Below are positions 38,294 through 47,585 of a stretch of 64,000 nt of DNA, piece after piece. A program made the translations under genes and the position numbers. This DNA comes from Chitinophagaceae bacterium. GTDB taxonomy: Bacteria; Bacteroidota; Bacteroidia; Chitinophagales; Chitinophagaceae. A model generated the notes under the pieces. It was not told the DNA's origin, ran no database searches, and saw only the letters and a program-made list of their open reading frames with translations. The stretch spans positions 1 to 64,000 of the forward strand of contig JAICXX010000014.1 in assembly GCA_025934485.1 (NCBI GenBank). The letters are read 5' to 3'. Each line of letters begins with the position of its first letter. Position 1 is the first letter of the stretch.

Positions 38294-39913
38294 TTGAATA
38301 AAGCACTATTCCTTTCGGTTGCGGTTCTTTGTTGCGCATCGGAGCTAAGCGCACAAACAGCATCGCTGCCCAGGCTGGTAAAGACCGGCGTCTCCACCCA
38401 ATTGCTGGTAGATAACAAGCCTTACCTGGTCCTCGGTGGCGAACTGGGAAATTCGAGCGCGTCGAGCAATGATTATATGAGACCGGTGTGGCCGAAGCTC
38501 AGACAGATGAATATGAACACCGTAATCGCCCCCGTGTATTGGGAGCTAATGGAGCCCGTGGAGGGGCAGTTCGATTTTTCGCTGTTGGACAGCCTGATCA
38601 CGAATGCCCGGCTGAATGACATGAAGCTGGTCTTGCTTTGGTTCGGCTCGTGGAAGAACAGCATGTCCTGTTATGCGCCGGCATGGGTCAAGACCGATGT
38701 GAAAAGGTTTCCCAGGTCGCTGAATAGAGATGGCGTTCCGCAGGAGATCCTGTCTCCGTTCAGTAAGGACAACCTGGACGCCGATAAAAAGGCCTTTGTG
38801 GCGTTGATGCGGCATATCCGGGAGGCCGATGACCGGCAACATACGGTGATCACCATCCAGGTAGAAAATGAAATAGGCATGCTTGGCAGCGCTCGCTCCT
38901 ATGATGAGGCGGCGAACGCGGCATTCGGCCGCCCTGTTCCGCGCGAGCTGCTGGCTTACCTGCAGAAGAACAAGGACAATTTAACGCCGCAGCTGGACTC
39001 ACTGTGGAAAATTAACGGGTTCAAGACCTCCGGTAATTGGGAAGCTGTTTTTGGCAAAGGCCTGGCGACAGACGAGATGTTCATAGCCTGGAACTATGCA
39101 AGGTATGTAAACGAGATCGCCGCGGCGGGGAAGGCGGTTTATGACCTGCCGATGTATGTCAATACGGCCTTGAACCGCGCCGGCTGGAGACCCGGGGTAT
39201 ATCCCAGCGGCGGCCCCGTGCCGCATTTGAGGGACATCTGGAAGGCAGGTGCGCCGGCCATCGACCTTTTGGCACCGGATATCTATTTCCCCGATCTACA
39301 GCATTGGTGCGATCTGTATACCCGTTCTGCCGCCCCGCTCTTCATACCCGAGATCCATTTTGAAAAGGATGACGGCGCCAAGGCATTCTTTGCTTTCGGG
39401 CACTATGACTGTCTGTCTTTTTCGCCGTTTTCGATCGAGTCGGCCGAGCATCCGGAGAACGAACCTATCGGCAAGGCTTACCGGGTTCTGCGAGAGGTCA
39501 GCCCGCTGATCGTGAAATACAGACCGGAAGGAAAAGTAAGTGGTTTTTTGTTGAGCAAGGATTCTTCCTCGCAGACCGTCACCGTGGGCGATTACCGGAT
39601 TACGGTAAAGCACGATTTTACCTTGCCCTGGTCGCCCGGTTCGCGGGAAGGCCAGTGGCCCCTTACGGGATGCCTGATCATCGCCGTATCGCCCGACGAA
39701 TTTTTTGTGGCAGGCACGGGGTCGGTAGTCAGGTTTGCTTCGGCTGATCCCGGGAAATGCGCGGGGCTGTTGAGCGTGGATGAAGGAGATTTCGAAGATG
39801 GTAGATGGGTGCCTGGCCGTCGCATGAATGGGGACCAGGACAACCAGGGCAGGGATATCAGGATACCGATGAATGAATACGGCATCCAGCGTGTTAAACT
39901 ATATCAATATTAA
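38294..39913 (+). CDS. GH35-type beta-galactosidase with DUF5597-like C-terminus (TTG start)
   Basis: MNTVIAPVYWELMEPVEGQFDFSLLDSLI, ITIQVENEIGM, PLFIPEIHFE. Confidence 0.88.
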   Translation: MNKALFLSVAVLCCASELSAQTASLPRLVKTGVSTQLLVDNKPYLVLGGELGNSSASSNDYMRPVWPKLRQMNMNTVIAPVYWELMEPVEGQFDFSLLDSLITNARLNDMKLVLLWFGSWKNSMSCYAPAWVKTDVKRFPRSLNRDGVPQEILSPFSKDNLDADKKAFVALMRHIREADDRQHTVITIQVENEIGMLGSARSYDEAANAAFGRPVPRELLAYLQKNKDNLTPQLDSLWKINGFKTSGNWEAVFGKGLATDEMFIAWNYARYVNEIAAAGKAVYDLPMYVNTALNRAGWRPGVYPSGGPVPHLRDIWKAGAPAIDLLAPDIYFPDLQHWCDLYTRSAAPLFIPEIHFEKDDGAKAFFAFGHYDCLSFSPFSIESAEHPENEPIGKAYRVLREVSPLIVKYRPEGKVSGFLLSKDSSSQTVTVGDYRITVKHDFTLPWSPGSREGQWPLTGCLIIAVSPDEFFVAGTGSVVRFASADPGKCAGLLSVDEGDFEDGRWVPGRRMNGDQDNQGRDIRIPMNEYGIQRVKLYQY

Positions 39914-39923
39914 ACGGAAGTCC

Positions 39924-42455
39924 ATGAAACGAATTCTTTTCTGTTTGGTGGTGCTGGCTTCGATCCAAAGAGGGCAGGCCCAGGACACCATCGTAAACGG
40001 AACCCGGTATCCGCGGCCGGTGATCTTTACCGCCCAGGAGGATCATGACAACATGATGCGGCAGCTGGGTATCACTGAATTGAGGCCGGGGCCCAGCGGC
40101 GATGCCAATGCGCCTAATCATGCGAACTATGATGAGACAAAGGCGAATCCCTGTCCCATGTTGCCGGATGCGCTGACCTTGAAAGACGGGCAGAAGGTGA
40201 CGACGGCCGGGATATGGTGGACCCAGCGGCGTCCTGAGATCGTCGGGGATCTCGAGCGCGAAGTATATGGGCGGATGCCTGCCCATACGCCCGGGGTGAC
40301 CTGGACGGTGAAGGTGACCGATCACGAATTGGTGGGGTTCATGCCGGTGATCGCAAAAGAACTGGTCGGACATGTCGATAATAGCGACTACCCTTTGATC
40401 GACGTGAACATCAAAATGACCGTAGTCGTACCGGCAAATGCAAAGGGGCCGGTGCCGGTGCTGATGATGTTCGGCCGTCCGGAACTTCCTGCGCCCGCGC
40501 AACCGTCGCCCGAAGAAATGGAAAAATTGAATTCGGTTTTTAAGGAGATGATGATAAAGGCCGATCCATCCGTAAAAGAGATCTTCGATAAATACCCGGC
40601 GTATTCACCTGTCACCCGTCTGCCGGCACCGAATTTTTTTGCGCCGCGGCCGGCAGAGCTTCCGCCTACGGAGCAGCTGATCCGTGCAGGGTGGGGCTAT
40701 GCGACGATCGATCCGAACAGCATACAGGCCGATAATGGAGATGGTCTGACGAAGGGGATCATCGGGTTGGTGAATAAGGGCCAGCCGCGTAAACCGGAAG
40801 ACTGGGGAGCGCTTCGCGCCTGGGCCTGGGGGGCAGCGCGCGGCCTCGATTACCTCGAGACCGATCCCGCCGTGGATGCGCGAAAGGTGGGGATCGAAGG
40901 CGTCTCCAGATACGGCAAGGCTGCGCTGGTCACGCTGGCCTTCGAGCCAAGGTTTGCGGTCGGGTTGATCGGGTCGTCCGGGAAAGGCGGCGCGACCTTG
41001 CTGCGGCGCAATTATGGCGAAGCCGTGGAGAGTCTCACGGGTGGGGAATACTATTGGATGGCGGGGAATTTCCTTCGTTATGGTGCGGCCGCGGCGGGTT
41101 TCGGCAGCAAGACGGGTTGCGATCTCGACGTCGACTCGCATGAGCTGATCGCGCTATGTGCGCCGCGGCTCACCTTTATCAGCTATGGCATTCCGGAAAA
41201 AGGCGATGCGCATTGGCTCGATCATGAAGGCAGCTATAGGGCCACCATCGCGGCGGGCGCGGTATTCAAATTGTTGGGCGCCGGCGATCTGGGCGTTTCC
41301 AATGATTATATGAAGGAGAAGATGCCGCCGGTAGATTCGGGATTGCTGGGCGGTGTGCTGGCATGGCGGCAACATGACGGCGGCCATACCGATGCGCCAA
41401 ACTTCAAGTATTTTATCCCGTGGGCCAGTAAATCCCTTGGCGATGAAAATGCTAAAGGCCTGAAGGATTACTATAAGGACTATTTTCCCATCGGTGTGGC
41501 CGTCGCTCCGCGGGACCTGCATGGCGATGAGGCTGGGCTGATCCTGCAACAGTTCAACAGCCTGACGCCGGAAAATGCGATGAAGATGGGGCCCATCCAT
41601 CCGCAGGAGAATGTTTATAACTGGGCGGATGCGGATTCGATCGTCGCCTTTGCGCAGCGACATCATCTGCGGGTACGCGGACATAATCTATGCTGGCATA
41701 ATCAGGCGCCCCGATGGATGTTTAAGGATTCTGCCGGAAACACGGTTTCGAAGGAGGTATTGTTACGGCGGCTCAAGGATCATATCACGACGGTCGTCAG
41801 CAGGTACAAGGGCAAATTATACGCATGGGATGTCGTAAACGAGGCTATTGCGGACGATAGCGCGCATGTTATGCGGCCTTCCTTATGGTACCGGATCTGC
41901 GCGGAAGAATTCATTGAAAAGGCTTTCGAGTGGGCCCATGCTGCGGACCCCAAGGCGGTGCTCTTCTATAACGATTATAACACCGAGAACCCCGCGAAAA
42001 GAGAAAAGATCTATACGATGCTGAAGAAGCTGCTGGCCAAAGGCGTGCCGATCAACGGCATCGGTCTGCAGGCGCACTGGTCCATCAGCACGCCGACGCG
42101 TGAAGAGCTCGAAAAATCCATCCGGCTTTTTTCTTCGCTGGGATTGCAGGTACAGATCACCGAATTGGATATCTCCGTGTATCCCGGTCATCAAGGTGGG
42201 CAGATCGTGACCGGCAATGGCGGCAATGGGGTGGATTCCGGTTTTACGCCGGAGATGGAACAGAAACAGCTGGACCAGTACAAAATGGCTTTCGAGGTTT
42301 TCCGCAAATACAGGAAGAAGATCACGGGCGTAACGTTTTGGAATGTCTCGGATCGTTATAGCTGGCTGGACAGGCGTGGCAGGAAGAACTATCCGCTGCT
42401 CTTCGATAAGGACCTTCAGCCGAAGAAGGCGTATGATGCCGTGGTGAATTTCTGA
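39924..42455 (+). CDS. Bimodular CE15 glucuronoyl esterase - GH10 endoxylanase
   Basis: CE15: GIEGVSRYGKAALVTLAFEPRFAVGLIGSSGKGGATLLRRNYGE...HDGGHTDAPN; GH10: LTPENAMKM, GHNLCWHNQAP, WDVVNEAI, QITELDIS. Confidence 0.94.
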   Translation: MKRILFCLVVLASIQRGQAQDTIVNGTRYPRPVIFTAQEDHDNMMRQLGITELRPGPSGDANAPNHANYDETKANPCPMLPDALTLKDGQKVTTAGIWWTQRRPEIVGDLEREVYGRMPAHTPGVTWTVKVTDHELVGFMPVIAKELVGHVDNSDYPLIDVNIKMTVVVPANAKGPVPVLMMFGRPELPAPAQPSPEEMEKLNSVFKEMMIKADPSVKEIFDKYPAYSPVTRLPAPNFFAPRPAELPPTEQLIRAGWGYATIDPNSIQADNGDGLTKGIIGLVNKGQPRKPEDWGALRAWAWGAARGLDYLETDPAVDARKVGIEGVSRYGKAALVTLAFEPRFAVGLIGSSGKGGATLLRRNYGEAVESLTGGEYYWMAGNFLRYGAAAAGFGSKTGCDLDVDSHELIALCAPRLTFISYGIPEKGDAHWLDHEGSYRATIAAGAVFKLLGAGDLGVSNDYMKEKMPPVDSGLLGGVLAWRQHDGGHTDAPNFKYFIPWASKSLGDENAKGLKDYYKDYFPIGVAVAPRDLHGDEAGLILQQFNSLTPENAMKMGPIHPQENVYNWADADSIVAFAQRHHLRVRGHNLCWHNQAPRWMFKDSAGNTVSKEVLLRRLKDHITTVVSRYKGKLYAWDVVNEAIADDSAHVMRPSLWYRICAEEFIEKAFEWAHAADPKAVLFYNDYNTENPAKREKIYTMLKKLLAKGVPINGIGLQAHWSISTPTREELEKSIRLFSSLGLQVQITELDISVYPGHQGGQIVTGNGGNGVDSGFTPEMEQKQLDQYKMAFEVFRKYRKKITGVTFWNVSDRYSWLDRRGRKNYPLLFDKDLQPKKAYDAVVNF

Positions 42456-42570
42456 CAAGGAACGCGGATGAGGCGCAACCTTTTGTAGATAGCGCACGTT
42501 TTACGGCGGTGAGAATCCCTGGCACATTTTTAGTCAAAAGACCGATATTGCGGTACAAATCGGTTTTCCA

Positions 42571-44034
42571 ATGACTAGTAAAAAGAGGAAGGGATGGGGG
42601 CTGTTCTTATTGCTGTTTTCCGGATCCGCTTGTTTTGCCCAGATCAGAGTGCCCAGGATGATAAGTGACGGCATGGTCCTGCAACGGGAGATGCCGCTGC
42701 GCATCTGGGGGTTTGGCACACCGGGAGAAAAGGTGACGGTCAAGTTTGACGGCGAGACAGCGAGCAGTGTCACTGCCGATGATGGGAAATGGATCGTTGA
42801 GCTTTCGCCCAAAAAAGCCGGTGGTCCTTATTCGATGGACATCGACGGCATCAATCACATCTGGCTCAAGAATATCATGGTGGGGGAGGTCTGGTTCTGT
42901 TCCGGGCAGTACAATATGCAGCTGCCGATGGAGCATGTCAGGGAGCAGTATGCAGAGCTGATCGCCCATGCGGGCGATGTTCCGGTCCGGCAGTTCTATA
43001 TCGGTGAACATTATGACTACAAGGGACCGCGGAACAACGTGGCCGGCGGGCATTGGGAGACGGCTGATACCAATTCCGTGCTGACCTTCTCTGCGCTGGG
43101 GTATCTTTTTGCACGGCAGATCTACGACCACTATCACTGTGCGGTGGGGTTGATCAATGCCTGTGTGGGTGATGCGCCGGCCGAGGCCTGGCTGAGTCCG
43201 GATGCGTTGCGGCAATTTCCCGAATATGCGTCTGCTGCCACCCGTTATGCCGACAGTGTGTTTCCGGAGGGCGCGGGCCCGGCGGATCGCATGGCTACCG
43301 GGGGCCTGTTCAATGGCATGGTGGCCCCGGCGGATCTGTACACGGTACGGGGTATCCTTTGGTGGCAGGGAGAGGCCAATGTGTCGAAGGCGGGCGATTA
43401 TTCCGCTATTTTTCCGCTTGTTATCCAGGACTGGCGGCGGCATTGGGTGGAAAACGAGATGCCATTCCTCTATGTGCAGCTGGAGGCCCATGGACCGGTG
43501 CAGGAGCAGCCGGGCGAGAGTACCTGGGCCGATCTGCGGGAGGCACAGCGTATGGCATTGACGTTACCGGGGACGGGGATGACGGTCAGCGCCGATCTCG
43601 ATGCGGACGGCAAGCTGCAACCGAAGGATTACGAGGAGGTCGCGCGGCGGCTGATGGTGTCGGCCGAAGGCGTTGCCTATGGAAAGAAGGACATCATTTT
43701 TTCCGGTCCGCTTTATGAATCGATGAAGGTGCATGGCGATAAGGTGCACATCCTTTTCACCGATGCCGGTAATGGGCTGGTCGTCAAGGATGGTGGTGAG
43801 CTCAAGGGCTTTGCCATTGCGGGACCCGATAACAAGTTCGTACCGGCCAGGGCCGAGACGGATGGAAAGAAGGTGATCGTATGGAGCGATCAGGTTCCAC
43901 ATCCTGTGGCCGTGCGATACGGCTGGGCGAATAATCCTTATGGCGTCAATTTATACAACCGCGATCTGCTATTCAAAGACGGGTTACCTGCCCCCCCTTT
44001 TGCAGGTCGTGCCAAGGTGAAGAAAAGCCCGTAG
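42571..44034 (+). CDS. SGNH acetylesterase paralogue lacking the catalytic triad (predicted pseudoesterase)
   Basis: Collinear with the 36339 gene but CSGQYNM in place of CSGQSNM and GKLQP in place of NDLHP. Confidence 0.88.
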   Translation: MTSKKRKGWGLFLLLFSGSACFAQIRVPRMISDGMVLQREMPLRIWGFGTPGEKVTVKFDGETASSVTADDGKWIVELSPKKAGGPYSMDIDGINHIWLKNIMVGEVWFCSGQYNMQLPMEHVREQYAELIAHAGDVPVRQFYIGEHYDYKGPRNNVAGGHWETADTNSVLTFSALGYLFARQIYDHYHCAVGLINACVGDAPAEAWLSPDALRQFPEYASAATRYADSVFPEGAGPADRMATGGLFNGMVAPADLYTVRGILWWQGEANVSKAGDYSAIFPLVIQDWRRHWVENEMPFLYVQLEAHGPVQEQPGESTWADLREAQRMALTLPGTGMTVSADLDADGKLQPKDYEEVARRLMVSAEGVAYGKKDIIFSGPLYESMKVHGDKVHILFTDAGNGLVVKDGGELKGFAIAGPDNKFVPARAETDGKKVIVWSDQVPHPVAVRYGWANNPYGVNLYNRDLLFKDGLPAPPFAGRAKVKKSP

Positions 44035-44050
44035 ACGAAGATCAACAAGA

Positions 44051-45310
44051 TTAATGCTGTGAGGGGTCGTTCACCACGCCGATGAACAGGATCAGACCCG
44101 TGGTTTTTTCCCGGATGAGATAGACAAAGGGGTGATCGAATTTAACTGCCAGCGTAGCAGGTGCAGACGTGGTCGCCATGCCGACACCCGTAACGGCGGC
44201 GGCTACTGTGCCATTTTCCGATACGGAAATATAGGTCTTATGGATAACCTGGGAGATGTTCGTTTGCTCGCCGGGGTACATCGTGGTGAAATTCGCATGG
44301 TCCGAAAAGGCGATGCCCATACCCAGCGCCGTGAGCTCGGGTTCCATATTATCGATACCATAGCTGTATTCCCATTTGGGCATGGTCAGGTCGATCTTTG
44401 CCGAATCGAGGGTATTCAGGGCCTGCCCAAGGGTCGTCGCGTTCAACCCGCTGACGAAGGAGTTGATAGGTTGGGTCCTGCTAACGGGTAAGACGAGGTA
44501 CATGTCGAATGCTTCCCCTGTGCCATAGGGCATTTCGACCATGATCAGGTTGCTGTCCGAATGAAGACGCAACAAGGCCGTTTGGGTCATGAAGGGAACG
44601 GTGGCGGTGCTTCCCGTGGAGGTAAAGAAAGGTCCATTTTGGGTGGCGCTGGAGGGAAAGCCATGGAGCCAGGAGCCATTGAAGTAAACGGCATTTACCA
44701 GAAGCATGACAAGGGCGGGGTCGAGTTGCTTTAGCAGCTGGGGGATCTTGCCTGCTGTATTCTTCGAGACCCAGCTATTGATCGTATTCAGCGATCCCGG
44801 ATTGGTGAAGTCGAGGGGTTGTACCGCTCCCTGGTAACTATTGGTCATGCTGTCTTTGAAGCCCGGTGCGGGTGCCGGGAATTTCGTTGCATACCAAATG
44901 GAATTGGCGATACTCAGCTGGACCTTGCTGTCCTCTTTGGGCAGCTGTTGGAGGAGCGCGTGGCTTACGGCATTGAGCCGACCCAGCGGGACGCCCGACA
45001 GCTGGAGGGTCGCGGCCATCGAATCCGCGGTGGACCCGGCGGCGCCGTTGTAGACCATGTCCAGGGCAAGGTAGATGCTCAGCGGGGAGATCAGGGTGTT
45101 GGGCCCGGCGGGTTCTGTTTTCAGGGTCTGCTGAAACGTATTGATGGCAAACTGGTTGGCGGCGTCGGTTACGGCGGTACTCCCGGCTGGCAGGTCGAGG
45201 GGCGTGTCGACGCCGGGTCCCGGGATCGTTTTATGACAGGAAGCAAACGTTAGCGCAAAAAAAAGGATAAGGCCTGCGAAGAGGTCTCCGGCGAAGGTGC
45301 GGGGCTCCAT
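44051..45310 (-). CDS. Serpin family protease inhibitor, predicted lipoprotein
   Basis: Lipobox LTFASC; NAVYFNGSWLHGF; HKTYISVSENGTVAAAVTGVGM...VKFDHPFVYLIREKTTGLILFIGVV. Confidence 0.94.
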   Translation of the reverse strand: MEPRTFAGDLFAGLILFFALTFASCHKTIPGPGVDTPLDLPAGSTAVTDAANQFAINTFQQTLKTEPAGPNTLISPLSIYLALDMVYNGAAGSTADSMAATLQLSGVPLGRLNAVSHALLQQLPKEDSKVQLSIANSIWYATKFPAPAPGFKDSMTNSYQGAVQPLDFTNPGSLNTINSWVSKNTAGKIPQLLKQLDPALVMLLVNAVYFNGSWLHGFPSSATQNGPFFTSTGSTATVPFMTQTALLRLHSDSNLIMVEMPYGTGEAFDMYLVLPVSRTQPINSFVSGLNATTLGQALNTLDSAKIDLTMPKWEYSYGIDNMEPELTALGMGIAFSDHANFTTMYPGEQTNISQVIHKTYISVSENGTVAAAVTGVGMATTSAPATLAVKFDHPFVYLIREKTTGLILFIGVVNDPSQH

Positions 45311-45366
45311 AAATGCTGTTTTTTAGGGTGACAATCATATGGGCAAGACCGTTGCACTCTTAAAAA

Positions 45367-45380
45367 TGTAATCGGTTGCA
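45367..45380. promoter_or_regulatory. Predicted LacI-family operator upstream of GH3
   Basis: TGTAATCGGTTGCA; 13 of 14 bases identical to the susC-upstream site, inside AAAAATGTAATCGGTTGCATTTTTT. Confidence 0.7.
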
Positions 45381-45401
45381 TTTTTTGCTTATCTTTCCGG
45401 T

Positions 45402-47576
45402 ATGAAACGACTTTTAACGATTGTATTTGCCGGCATGATCCTGCGGGCCGGGGCTCAGCAGGAAGCCTATCTGAATCCCACTCTTCCCATCGATGTGCGG
45501 GTCAACGATCTTATTTCCCGGATGACGCCGGAGGAGAAGGTGTATCAGATGATGAACAGTACGCCGGCCATTCCCCGGTTACATATACCCGCTTATGACT
45601 GGTGGAACGAGGCGTTGCATGGCGTGGCCCGGAGTGGCATTGCCACGATCTTCCCGCAGCCTATAGGTATGGCCGCGACGTTTGACGATGGGCTTGTACA
45701 CCAGGTGGCCACGGCCATCTCGGATGAGGCCAGGGCGATGTACAATGCCGCCATGCAAAAGGATTATCATTCCCGGTTTGGCGGGCTGACGTTTTGGACG
45801 CCCAACATCAATATCTTCCGTGACCCGCGTTGGGGCAGGGGGCAGGAGACATATGGCGAGGATCCTTTTCTGACGTCCAAAATGGGAGTAGCGTTGGTCA
45901 CGGGGCTGCAGGGTGATGATCCGCGTTATTTAAAAGTCGCGGCGTGTGCCAAACATTATGCGGTCCACAGCGGTCCCGAGCGGCTGCGGCATCAATTCGA
46001 TGCCGAGGTGTCGCCCAAGGATCTGTGGGAGACCTATCTGCCGGCCTTTCATGCATTGGTCAATGCCAAGGTCGAGGCGGTGATGTGCGCGTATAATCGT
46101 ACGGATGGGGAGGCCTGCTGTGCGAATACGTACCTGCTGGATGATGTGCTGCGGAAGCAATGGGGTTTTAAGGGACATATCGTGTCGGACTGTGACGCGA
46201 TCGCCGATATCTACGAGGGGCATAAGTTGGTGTCGAGTAAGATGGGGGCAGCCGTGCTGGCCTTGCAGCGCGGGGTGAATCTGAATTGCGGGGATACCTA
46301 TCTTTCGTTGCTGGATGCCCTGCACCAGGGCCTGGTCACGCAAAAGGAGATCGACAGTTCGCTGGCGGTCCTGCTGAGGACGCGGTTCCGGTTGGGGATG
46401 TTCGATCCTGCGGGGATGGATCCGTATGATAAGATCCCGGTGTCGGTTATCAATAGCCCCGAGCATCGGGCGTTGGCGCGGAAGGCCGCGGAGAAGTCGG
46501 TGGTGTTGTTGAAGAACGACGGCGCCTTGCCGTTGTCGAATGGGTTAAAGAAATATTATATCACGGGACCCAATGCCGCCGCGGTGGATGTATTGTTGGG
46601 TAACTATTATGGTGTCAACGACCGGCTGGTGACGATCCTGGAGGGCCTGGCGGGTCAGGCGCAGCCGGGCAGCCAGATGACCTACCGGCAGGGGGTGTTG
46701 CTGGACCGGCCCAATGTGAATCCTATCGATTGGGCATCGGGTGAAGCCGCTACGGCGGATGCTACGATCGCGGTGCTGGGCATTTCGGGTCTGCTGGAAG
46801 GGGAGGAAGGCGAGTCGCTGGCTTCGCCTTCGTTCGGGGACCGGCTCGATTACAATATCCCAGCTGCGCAGATCGAGTATTTGAAGAAACTCAAGAAGGA
46901 CAACCCGCATCCGGTGATTGCCGTCATCACCGGTGGGAGTCCGATGAATCTCGAAGAGGTGCAGAAGTTGGCCGACGCGGTGTTGCTGGTATGGTATCCC
47001 GGCGAGGAAGGCGGGAATGCCGTGGCCGATATCCTATTTGGAAAACTTTCGCCTTCGGGAAAGCTGCCGGTGACCTTTCCTCGTTCGTACGACCAGCTGC
47101 CGCCGTATGAGGATTATTCGATGAAGGGGCGGACCTACCGGTATATGAGTGCCGAGCCTTTGTATCCGTTTGGATTTGGGCTCAGCTACACCAGTTTTGC
47201 CTACAGCGATATCCAGGTTTCGAAGGCCAGGATAAAAAAGAACGAAATCGTTTCCGTAGCCGTGACCCTCACCAATACGGGGAAAATGGCCTCGGATGAG
47301 GTCGCGGAGCTGTATGTTACACATGAAGGCATGGGACAAGACGTGCCTTTGTTTTCATTGAAAGGGTTCCAGCGTGTATCTTTGGCCCCCGGCGCCTCCA
47401 CGCGGTTGAATTTTACCCTGACTCCGGAGCAGCTGGCGTTGGTGGACGCGGCAGGTAAGTCATATGAACCGGCGGGGAAGATCAGGATCAGTGTGGGCGG
47501 GTCCTTGCCTACGAGTCGAAGCGCGGCGCTTGGAGCGCCGCAGGCGGCGACAGTGGAAGTGGAAGTGTCTAAATAA
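45402..47576 (+). CDS. Glycoside hydrolase family 3 (beta-xylosidase/glucosidase)
   Basis: DWWNEALHGVARSG, GQETYGEDPFLT, GHIVSDCDAIADI, SGKLPVTFPRSYDQLPPYEDYSMKGRTYRY. Confidence 0.95.
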   Translation: MKRLLTIVFAGMILRAGAQQEAYLNPTLPIDVRVNDLISRMTPEEKVYQMMNSTPAIPRLHIPAYDWWNEALHGVARSGIATIFPQPIGMAATFDDGLVHQVATAISDEARAMYNAAMQKDYHSRFGGLTFWTPNINIFRDPRWGRGQETYGEDPFLTSKMGVALVTGLQGDDPRYLKVAACAKHYAVHSGPERLRHQFDAEVSPKDLWETYLPAFHALVNAKVEAVMCAYNRTDGEACCANTYLLDDVLRKQWGFKGHIVSDCDAIADIYEGHKLVSSKMGAAVLALQRGVNLNCGDTYLSLLDALHQGLVTQKEIDSSLAVLLRTRFRLGMFDPAGMDPYDKIPVSVINSPEHRALARKAAEKSVVLLKNDGALPLSNGLKKYYITGPNAAAVDVLLGNYYGVNDRLVTILEGLAGQAQPGSQMTYRQGVLLDRPNVNPIDWASGEAATADATIAVLGISGLLEGEEGESLASPSFGDRLDYNIPAAQIEYLKKLKKDNPHPVIAVITGGSPMNLEEVQKLADAVLLVWYPGEEGGNAVADILFGKLSPSGKLPVTFPRSYDQLPPYEDYSMKGRTYRYMSAEPLYPFGFGLSYTSFAYSDIQVSKARIKKNEIVSVAVTLTNTGKMASDEVAELYVTHEGMGQDVPLFSLKGFQRVSLAPGASTRLNFTLTPEQLALVDAAGKSYEPAGKIRISVGGSLPTSRSAALGAPQAATVEVEVSK

Positions 47577-47585
47577 GCATAAACT

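Noticed and set aside
42558-42565. AATCGGTT core upstream of the 42571 esterase as a further LacI operator
   Set aside because: Only the central 8 bases match; flanks (TAC...TTCC) lack the inverted TGTAA/TTACA arms, and an 8-mer is expected by chance in 64 kb.
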